Below, in pieces: positions 33,270 to 40,623 of a stretch of DNA of 64,000 nucleotides (position 1 is its first letter; every line of letters starts with the position of its first letter). The notes below the pieces were generated by a model. That model did not search any database and had not been told where the DNA came from. It was given only the letters and a program-made list of their open reading frames with translations. Source of the stretch: Lentisphaerota bacterium (GTDB taxonomy: Bacteria > Verrucomicrobiota > Kiritimatiellia > CAIQIC01 > Lenti-01); the NCBI GenBank assembly GCA_012514035.1, contig JAAZBB010000035.1, positions 32,589 to 96,588 of the forward strand, in the 5' to 3' direction. Position numbers and translations under genes: made by a program.

Positions 33270-35041
33270 TCCACGTCACGATCAACGGCAAGGCGATTGA
33301 AATCGCCGAAGGGTCCACCATCCTGCAGGCGGCGAAATCGGCGGGCATCCAGATCCCGACGCTGTGCTTTCTGGAGAAGCGCGAGCCGCTCGGTGCGTGC
33401 CGGGTATGCCTGGTGGAGGTCGAAGGGGCGCGGACGCTCGTGGCGGCGTGCTCCACGCCCTGCACGGAAGGGCAGGTGGTGCATGTCAACAGCCCCAAGG
33501 CCCGCGCCGCGCGCAAGCAGGTGGTCGAACTGCTGCTCTCCGAACACGACGGCGACTGTCAGATCTGTGAGCGCAACGAGGACTGCGAGCTGCGGAAGCT
33601 GGCCAGCGACATGGGCATCCGCACGGTGACCTTCGGCGGCGCGCGCGCGGCGCCCAAGCGCGACGCCAGCACGCCGGGGCTGGTGCGCGATAATGCCAAG
33701 TGCATCAAGTGCCGCCGCTGCGTGACGGTTTGCAACCAGGTGCAGGGCATCGGCGCGCTGTTCCCGCAGGGCCGCGGCTTTTCCACGGTGATCGGGCCCG
33801 CGTTCGCGGGCAACCTTGATGGCGTGACCTGCGTGCAATGCGGCCAGTGCGCCGCGGTGTGCCCCGTGGGGGCCATCACCGAGCGCAGCGCCATCGACGA
33901 CGTGTGGGCGACGCTGGACGATCCGGCCAAAACCGTGATCGTGCAGACCGCGCCGGCCATCCGGGCGGCGCTGGGCGAGGAATTCGGATATCCGCCGGGC
34001 ACGCGCGTGACGGGCAAGATGGTGTCGGCCCTGCGTCAGATGGGCTTCAACGCGGTATTTGACACGAATTTTGCGGCCGATTTGACCATCATGGAGGAAG
34101 GCACCGAGTTGCTGACGCGCCTGAAACGGGCGCTGGTGGACAAAGACAAGACGGCGGCCTTGCCGATGTTCACAAGTTGCTCGCCGGGCTGGATCCAATA
34201 TGCGGAATACTACTACCCGAACTTCCTCGACCACCTCTCGACGTGCAAGTCGCCGCAGCAGATGTTCGGCGCGGTGGCGAAGACCTTCTATGCGCAGAAG
34301 ATCGGGGTGAAGCCGGAAGACCTCGTGGTGGTGTCCGTGATGCCCTGCACGGCGAAGAAGTTCGAGGCCCAACGTCCCGAGATGAACTCCAGCGGCGTGC
34401 GCGACGTGGACTACGTCCTGACCACGCGCGAGCTGGCGCGGATGATCCGGCAGGCCAACCTCGCGTTCGCAGAGCTGCCGGACGGCGAGATGGACGCCCC
34501 GCTGGGGCTGTCCACCGGCGCGGCGGACATCTTTGCGAACACCGGCGGGGTGATGGAAGCGGCATTGCGCACGGCCTATGAAATTGTGACCGGCCGCGAA
34601 CTGCCGGCGGAAAACCTGCACGTGAAGCCAATCGAAGGCCTCGAAGGCATCAAGGAAGCGTCGGTCAAGATTGAGCGGACGCAGCCCTCGTGGTCGTTCC
34701 TCGAAGGGGTGGAGCTGAAGGTGGCTGTTTCGCACGGCTTGGGCAACACGCGGCGCCTGCTGGAAAAGATCCGCACGGGCGAGGTTCACTATCATTTCGT
34801 GGAAGTGATGACGTGTCCCGGCGGCTGCATCGGTGGCGGCGGCCAGCCGCGCTTGACTGACGACGCCGTGCGCCTGAAACGCATCTCGGCCATCTATGCC
34901 GAGGATGAGTCCAAGAAGCTGCGCAAGTCGCACGACAATCCGGCGATCCAGGATCTGTATAAAGAATTTCTCGGCCGCCCCAACAGCCACAAGGTCCACG
35001 GACTGCTGCATACGGAATACACGAAAAAAGAGCGGCGCTGA
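33266..35041 (+). CDS. hydA: [FeFe] hydrogenase catalytic subunit HydA
   Basis: 591 residues; the start overlaps the hydB stop (ATGA). N-terminal [2Fe-2S] ligands C34, C45, C48, C62; the His-Cys3 cluster H94, C98, C101, C107; two [4Fe-4S] clusters (C146-C149-C152-C156 and C189-C192-C195-C199). The H-cluster motifs are TSCSPGW (C305), MPCTAKKFE (C361) and EVMTCPGGCIGGGGQP. The residue after C305 is Ser where prototypical enzymes have the proton-relay Cys. The C-terminal tail is the small-subunit-like region. It produces or oxidises H2, probably with ferredoxin and NAD(P)H via HydBC. The maturases HydEFG are not in the window. Confidence 0.94.
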   Translation: MIHVTINGKAIEIAEGSTILQAAKSAGIQIPTLCFLEKREPLGACRVCLVEVEGARTLVAACSTPCTEGQVVHVNSPKARAARKQVVELLLSEHDGDCQICERNEDCELRKLASDMGIRTVTFGGARAAPKRDASTPGLVRDNAKCIKCRRCVTVCNQVQGIGALFPQGRGFSTVIGPAFAGNLDGVTCVQCGQCAAVCPVGAITERSAIDDVWATLDDPAKTVIVQTAPAIRAALGEEFGYPPGTRVTGKMVSALRQMGFNAVFDTNFAADLTIMEEGTELLTRLKRALVDKDKTAALPMFTSCSPGWIQYAEYYYPNFLDHLSTCKSPQQMFGAVAKTFYAQKIGVKPEDLVVVSVMPCTAKKFEAQRPEMNSSGVRDVDYVLTTRELARMIRQANLAFAELPDGEMDAPLGLSTGAADIFANTGGVMEAALRTAYEIVTGRELPAENLHVKPIEGLEGIKEASVKIERTQPSWSFLEGVELKVAVSHGLGNTRRLLEKIRTGEVHYHFVEVMTCPGGCIGGGGQPRLTDDAVRLKRISAIYAEDESKKLRKSHDNPAIQDLYKEFLGRPNSHKVHGLLHTEYTKKERR

Positions 35042-35114
35042 CGGGCCAGCAACTTCGAATGTAGCGAATGGCTGCGGTCGGCCAGGGCGTTGCCTTGGCG
35101 GACTTGCGGCCCCC

Positions 35115-35142
35115 AAAACATTCAATTATAGGCCTGACCCCT
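35115..35142 (-). repeat. REP-like element, GGGGTCAG family, copy E
   Basis: On the minus strand it reads GGGGTCAGGCCTATAATTGA from 35141, same orientation as copy C. A second partial GGGGTCA lies just upstream on that strand (35147-35153). It marks the end of the hyd operon. Confidence 0.75.
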
Positions 35143-35181
35143 ATTTTGACCCCTATTTCGCAAGGGAGGGGGCTCCGGGAG

Positions 35182-37524
35182 TCATGAATCGAGCACTTCG
35201 CGGATTGTATTTCCGAGCTTGTTCAGGGTGAATGGCTTACATAAGAGGCGGATGCCGTCTTCCAGAACGCCGTGATGGGCAATCACATCCGCGGTGTAGC
35301 CGGACATGAAGAGGATCTTCAGATGGGGCTGCCGGGCCAAAAGGATTTGGGCGAGAGCCCGGCCGTTCATTTCCGGCAGGACAACGTCGGTTATTAACAA
35401 CTGGATATCACCGGGGGTGGACTCGGCCCGCTGGATGGCTTCATTCGGCCTGGCGGCTGCGAGGACACGATATCCCAGGCATTCTATCATGGACTTGCAG
35501 ATGGTCAGGATACCCGGGTCGTCTTCCACCAGCAGGATGGTTTCCTGGCCGGGGGGGGTGGCCGGCTGGGGCAGCATCGGGGGCGCGAGGTCCGCGATTT
35601 TGTGCTTTGGCAGGAAAATCCGGAAGCAACTGCCTTGACCGGGCTGGCTGTTCACGTCGATGAATCCGCCATTTTGCCGAACGATGCCATAGATGGTGGC
35701 GAGGCCGAGGCCGATGCCGCGGCCGACGTTTTTGGTGGTGAAAAAGGGCTCAAAGAGCTGGGCGACGACTTCAGGCTCCATGCCCGCGCCGTCATCCGTG
35801 ACGGACAGGCAGATGTAATCGCCGGGATGTTGCTCGGGATGGCGGGCGATTTCCGCCGGTCCGATAACGGCGTGCCGGGTACGGATCGTAACCGTGCCGG
35901 CGCCGGTAATGGCGTCGCGCGCGTTGACGCACAGGTTGGCCAGGATCTGGTCGAGTTGGGAGGGATCCATGCGGATGGGAGCCAGATCCACATGCGGCTG
36001 CCAAATCAGGCGGATATGTTCGCCGATGAGGCGCCGGAGCATTTGCAGCATGCCCGCGATCGTCTCGTTGAGATTGAGGATGCGGGGGGCGATGGTTTGC
36101 TTGCGGGCATATGCGAGGAGCTGGCGGGTGAGGTCGGCGGAACGAGTGGCGGCGCGTCGGATTTCCTGCAAATCATCCTCCACGGATTCGCCGGCCGCCA
36201 GGCGTTCCAGGGCGAAATCCGCATGCCCCAGAATGACTTGCAGCATGTTGTTGAAGTCGTGAGCCACGCCGCCAGCGAGCCGGCCGACGGATTCGATTTT
36301 CTGCAACTGGGCCAGTTGGGCCTGCAGGCGTTCGCGTTCGGCGTCGGCGGTCTTGTGGCGGGTGATATCCTGGATCGCCCCTTCCACCTTGACGATCTTG
36401 CCGGAGGGGTCCCGGACGGGCTCGCCGTGGGTGCGAACCCAGCGGCGGTGTCCCTGAGCGGAGATGATTTCCATGGTTTCGTCGTAGGGTACGCCCTGAA
36501 CGGCGCAGGCATGGAATACCTGCGCGATCCGCGCTCGCCATTCAGGGGCATAATAGGAAATGCCCTCCGCAACGGATGGCGAATAACCGGGGGGGCGGTC
36601 GTGGATGGCGGCCACCTCGTCGGACCAGACCATGCGGTCTTCGCTCAAATCGACGCTCCAGCCGCCGATGGTGGCGGTGCGGCCGGCGATACGCAGGAGC
36701 CGGCCGTTTTCCGCCAGCCGGGCCTCGGCCTGTTTGCGTTCCGTGACGTCGATCGAATAGCCCCCCAGCAGAGTCTGGCCGTTGCGGGTGATCGGGAACT
36801 TGACGGTCTCGTAGTGGCGGCCGCTCAGTTCTTCTTCCCGTTTCAGGATGGTGCCCCGCTGGACGACGTCCCAGTCGTCGGCAATGATCTTGGCGGCGTC
36901 TTCCGGCGGGAACACTTCGGTGGTGGTTTTTCCGGCCATTTCCGAGACCGGCCGGCCGAGCATTTCGTGGAAATCATCGCTGGCCACCAGGAAGCGGCTT
37001 TCGGTGGGCGAGACCTCTTTGAGATAGGCATGGATGGGCGAATGGCGCAGGAACAGCATGAGCGTTTCCCGGCTTTCCCGCAGCGCCGCTTCGGTCTGCC
37101 AGCGGTCGGTGACATCGATGGTGTAGCCGGCCAGCAAGGTCCGGTCGTGGCGGACAATTGGAAACTTGATCGTTTCGTAGTGACGGCCGTTGAGCTCTTC
37201 GTCCAATTTCAGGAATTTGCCCTGCTGCACGACAGCCCAGTCGTCGGCGGTGATCTTCGCGGCGAATTCCGGCGGAAAGAGCTCCGCCATGGTTTTGCCG
37301 ATCATCTGTGAGCCGGGAATGCCGATCATGTCGCGGTAGTTTTCACTGGCCACCAGAGTCCGGCTCTCCGTGGGCGAGACTTCCTTGATGAACGTGTAAA
37401 TGGGGGAATGGCGCAGAAACATGGCCAACATATCCTGGCTTTCCCGCAAGGCTGCTGCGGCCGGCTGGCCGGTGGGGGCGCCGGGTGTGGATTCTTCCGC
37501 GGACGGCACACGGTTCGGTTTCAT
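35182..37524 (-). CDS. PAS-hybrid histidine kinase with C-terminal receiver domain
   Basis: 780 residues, no membrane helix seen. Two near-duplicate PAS domains (about 25-145 and 146-268) both contain FLRHSPI, KEVSPTESR and GRHYET-KFPI. A third PAS is at about 275-395 (YDETMEIISAQGHRRWV). The phosphoacceptor His is in GVAHDFNNML (about 420). HATPase motifs are DQILANLCVNARDAI and GIGLGLATIYGIV. A receiver domain at about 655-775 has the Asp in LLITDVVLPEMNG and the Lys in LLCKPFT. Probably a cytosolic sensor; the PAS ligand is unknown. Its output partner is not evident. Confidence 0.9.
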   Translation of the reverse strand: MKPNRVPSAEESTPGAPTGQPAAAALRESQDMLAMFLRHSPIYTFIKEVSPTESRTLVASENYRDMIGIPGSQMIGKTMAELFPPEFAAKITADDWAVVQQGKFLKLDEELNGRHYETIKFPIVRHDRTLLAGYTIDVTDRWQTEAALRESRETLMLFLRHSPIHAYLKEVSPTESRFLVASDDFHEMLGRPVSEMAGKTTTEVFPPEDAAKIIADDWDVVQRGTILKREEELSGRHYETVKFPITRNGQTLLGGYSIDVTERKQAEARLAENGRLLRIAGRTATIGGWSVDLSEDRMVWSDEVAAIHDRPPGYSPSVAEGISYYAPEWRARIAQVFHACAVQGVPYDETMEIISAQGHRRWVRTHGEPVRDPSGKIVKVEGAIQDITRHKTADAERERLQAQLAQLQKIESVGRLAGGVAHDFNNMLQVILGHADFALERLAAGESVEDDLQEIRRAATRSADLTRQLLAYARKQTIAPRILNLNETIAGMLQMLRRLIGEHIRLIWQPHVDLAPIRMDPSQLDQILANLCVNARDAITGAGTVTIRTRHAVIGPAEIARHPEQHPGDYICLSVTDDGAGMEPEVVAQLFEPFFTTKNVGRGIGLGLATIYGIVRQNGGFIDVNSQPGQGSCFRIFLPKHKIADLAPPMLPQPATPPGQETILLVEDDPGILTICKSMIECLGYRVLAAARPNEAIQRAESTPGDIQLLITDVVLPEMNGRALAQILLARQPHLKILFMSGYTADVIAHHGVLEDGIRLLCKPFTLNKLGNTIREVLDS

Positions 37525-37620
37525 ACGAAGGCTCCTGGGGGCTGCCGCCGGGCGGAATCAGAGGAAGGCGGGCATGGCCTCCTGTGGGCCCGGGGAATCG
37601 GCATAGAAGGTGGTGGCTGT

Positions 37621-40600
37621 TCAGGCATCGAAGACTTGGTGCAGCTTGGCGGCCAGTTCGCGGCGGGTGAACGGCTTATGGAGGAAATGGATTTCCTCAT
37701 CCAGGATGCCTTGGCGGCTGATGACGTCGGCGGTGAATCCAGACATGAAGAGGCAGCGGAGCCCTGGCTGCAGCTCGCGGAGCGTCCGGGCCAGATCGCG
37801 GCCGTTGAGGCCGGGCATGACGATGTCGGTCAGGAGCAGGTGGATGGGGTCGGAATGCTCCTTGGCCAGCCGAATGGCTTCGGCGGGGGTCTGGGCGGCG
37901 CGGACGACATAACCGAGTCTGATGAGCATTTGGGCGGTCATGGCGAGGATGGCAGGTTCGTCTTCGACCAGCAGGATGGTCCGGGAGCCGTCTGCCGGCG
38001 CGGCCGGCGGGGCCGGGGCGGCCGCCGCGGCCGCTGGACCTGCGGCCCGGGGCAGATAGACATGGAACGTGGATCCTTGGTCCGGAACGCTGGTGGCATC
38101 GATGATCCATGCGTTCTGCTTGACAATGCCGTAGACCGTGGCCAGACCCAGACCGGTTCCTGTCCCCGCGGGCTTGGTCGTGTAAAACGGCTCGAATACG
38201 TGGGCCAGCGTTTCGGCGTCCATGCCGCAACCGGTGTCGCGCACGGTGAGCCGGGCATATTCGCCAGGCACGGCACCGGGATGGCTGGCGCAGAAAGCGG
38301 CATCAAACCTGGCGGTGCCGGTCGCAATGCAGATCTGGCCGGTTCCGGCAATGGCGTCGCGGGCGTTCACGCACAGGTTGACCAGAATTTGGCCCATCTG
38401 GGATGGATCGGCCTGCACCGGCAGGGCCGTCGCGGCCGGCTGCCAGATGAGTTCGATGTTTTCCCCGATGAGCCGGTGGAGCATCCGCAGGGAGACGGAG
38501 ACGGTTTCATTGAGATCGATGCGGCGCGGCGCGATGGTCTGCTTGCGGGCGAACGCCAGCAACTGGCGGGTGAGTGCTCCGGATTCGGTCGCCGCCCGGC
38601 GGATTTCCTCAAGACTGGCGCGGACGTCCGGGGTCAGGCTGGCCTCGGAGAGGATCATTTCGGCGTGCCCGAGAATGACGGTGAGCATGTTGTTGAAGTC
38701 ATGGGCCACGCCGCCGGCGAGGCGGCCGATGGAATCCAGCTTCCGGGCGTCCTGGAGCTGCGCGGAGAGCCGGAGCTGTTCGGAGATGTCGCGTTTGACG
38801 GCGACGTAGTTGGCGATCTGGCCTTGGGCATCGAACACGGGCGAAATGATGGCGTCTTCCGTGTAGAGCGCGCCGTTCTTGCGCCGGTTGACCAACCGGC
38901 CTTTCCAGGTTTGTCCGGCGCGCAGCGTGGTCCACATCCGGCGATAGAATTCAGCATTCTGCTGTCCGCTCTGGAGGAGGCGGGGATTCTGGCCGATGAC
39001 TTCTTCCCGATGGTAGCCCGACACCGTTTCGAAGGCGGGGTTGACGTATTGGATGTTGGCCTGCGGGTCGGTCACGACGATGGAGTCGGCGGACTGCTCG
39101 ATGGCGGTGGCCAGGCGCTTCAGGTCGGCTGCGGCCCGGTCGTGGTCCTCCAGGATTCCGAGCAAGGCCTGGCGGGTCTGGTTGCTTTCCTCCAGCAGGG
39201 TGTGCAGGCGCTCTTCCGCGCGCTTGCGGGTCGTGATGTCCATGGAAATGGTGGCGAACCGATTGTCGCTCAGCGGCACCGCCGAGATCAAAAAATGTTT
39301 GTCCAGAGGGGAATAGAACGTCTCGAAATGGCAAGGCGTGCGGGAGAGCGTGGTTTGCGCGTACTCGGTCAGATAGGGTGGCGGCATGGCTCGGTATACT
39401 TCGGAGGCCAGTTTCCCGATGGCTTCTTTGCGCGTCAATCCGGTCAGTCGGCAGAAAGCCTCGTTGACATCGGTCAGGCGATAGTCCCGGGGGGTGCCGG
39501 CCGCGTTGCAGATCAGTTCGTGCAAAGCGACGATTTCGTCCATGGAATCGAAGAGCGTGCGCAGCTTCAGCTCGTTTTCGCGCAAGGATTCTTCCGCGCG
39601 CCGGCGGACGGTCACATCCATGGTGTGGCCGCGGTATCCTCGAAGTGTGCCGTCGGGGCCTGTCTGCGGGAGGCCCGACGTGGACACCCATATGGTTCGG
39701 CCATCCTTGGCGACGACGGCATTTTCGTAATCCACGAACGGTTCGCGGCTGGCGAACACGGCGAGCGTGGCCTGGCGAAATGCCGCCCGGCCGCTTTCGG
39801 GATGCAGGTCGTGGTAATGTATTTTTCCGACCAGTTCGTCGGGGTGGTAGCCGAAGACCGATTCCACGACGGGGCTGACGTAGGTGATAAGACCATCGGC
39901 ATCGGTTTCCCAGGCGACGGTACGGCTGTGGGCGGCCAGTTCCAAAAGGCGCTGCTCGCTGTTTTCCAATTCGGTCTTCCGGTCGCGCAGAGTGCGGCGG
40001 CTGGTCAGAAGTCTGCCGGTCAGCGCGGTCAGCAGGATGGCGATGGTTGCAAGTCCGGCCGGGATGGCCGCATGGGCGGCGACGATCCATTTCCAGTGGT
40101 GGGCATCGATGTCGAGACCAATCCCAATAGGGCGGCCTTGGGCAGGCGTGGTGACCGCGGCCATGGCGCTGACCCACGTGCCCCAGGGGTCGAAATACGG
40201 CCCCCTGACGACGGGTTGGCCATCCGCCAGCACAGAGATCAGTTCTTTCGAACAGTTGGTATAAACCTGACCGGGCCACGAGCAATCGGGCGAATCGTCG
40301 GGTTCGTTGTCCACGAGGAAAACGATGGCACCGTCGGACCGGCTGGCCATGAGATAGGCGAACCGGCACCCGGGCTGGGCCCGGCAGACGTTGGCGAGCT
40401 GTTCCTTGAAATGGCGATAGACCGGAGTCCCGAGATCGGCCGGGGTGCCGGTCAGCGCGGCGACCCAATCGGGGCAGATCGAAGCGGCGAGCATCCGGGT
40501 CTGCTGGAGCAGCTTGGCGCGGAGCTGGCGATCGGCGTAGTGGCCGGCGGCCCAGGAGGCGCCAACCACCAACGCCGCATAGGCGCTCCTGCGCAGAAGC

Positions 40601-40623
40601 TTGAACACCCGGCGGGCCGTCAT
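37621..40623 (-). CDS. Membrane hybrid histidine kinase with PAS domains and receiver
   Basis: 1000 residues. A membrane helix at about 10-30, an extracytoplasmic sensor region (about 32-185, CHASE/Cache-like), and a second helix at about 186-206 (PAGLATIAILLTALTG). PAS domains follow at roughly 235-350, 360-480 and 505-625. Then come the phosphoacceptor motif GVAHDFNNMLTVILGH, HATPase (DARDAI-type region VNARDAIAGTG, GTGLGLATVYGIV) and a C-terminal receiver (LLTDIVMPGLNG, FLHKPFTR). It overlaps the upstream multi-PAS gene by 4 bp, so the two are co-translated and may act together. Confidence 0.9.
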   Translation of the reverse strand: MTARRVFKLLRRSAYAALVVGASWAAGHYADRQLRAKLLQQTRMLAASICPDWVAALTGTPADLGTPVYRHFKEQLANVCRAQPGCRFAYLMASRSDGAIVFLVDNEPDDSPDCSWPGQVYTNCSKELISVLADGQPVVRGPYFDPWGTWVSAMAAVTTPAQGRPIGIGLDIDAHHWKWIVAAHAAIPAGLATIAILLTALTGRLLTSRRTLRDRKTELENSEQRLLELAAHSRTVAWETDADGLITYVSPVVESVFGYHPDELVGKIHYHDLHPESGRAAFRQATLAVFASREPFVDYENAVVAKDGRTIWVSTSGLPQTGPDGTLRGYRGHTMDVTVRRRAEESLRENELKLRTLFDSMDEIVALHELICNAAGTPRDYRLTDVNEAFCRLTGLTRKEAIGKLASEVYRAMPPPYLTEYAQTTLSRTPCHFETFYSPLDKHFLISAVPLSDNRFATISMDITTRKRAEERLHTLLEESNQTRQALLGILEDHDRAAADLKRLATAIEQSADSIVVTDPQANIQYVNPAFETVSGYHREEVIGQNPRLLQSGQQNAEFYRRMWTTLRAGQTWKGRLVNRRKNGALYTEDAIISPVFDAQGQIANYVAVKRDISEQLRLSAQLQDARKLDSIGRLAGGVAHDFNNMLTVILGHAEMILSEASLTPDVRASLEEIRRAATESGALTRQLLAFARKQTIAPRRIDLNETVSVSLRMLHRLIGENIELIWQPAATALPVQADPSQMGQILVNLCVNARDAIAGTGQICIATGTARFDAAFCASHPGAVPGEYARLTVRDTGCGMDAETLAHVFEPFYTTKPAGTGTGLGLATVYGIVKQNAWIIDATSVPDQGSTFHVYLPRAAGPAAAAAAPAPPAAPADGSRTILLVEDEPAILAMTAQMLIRLGYVVRAAQTPAEAIRLAKEHSDPIHLLLTDIVMPGLNGRDLARTLRELQPGLRCLFMSGFTADVISRQGILDEEIHFLHKPFTRRELAAKLHQVFDA

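Noticed and set aside
29892..35125. Two 631-codon minus-strand frames opposite hydB and hydA
   Set aside because: Shadows of the hydrogenase genes; His/Arg-rich translations without motifs.
28911..35142. Treating the hyd operon as a mobile cassette because REP copies D and E flank it in inverted orientation
   Set aside because: Match between D and E is weaker than between C and D, and single REPs between operons are expected by chance in a genome with many copies.
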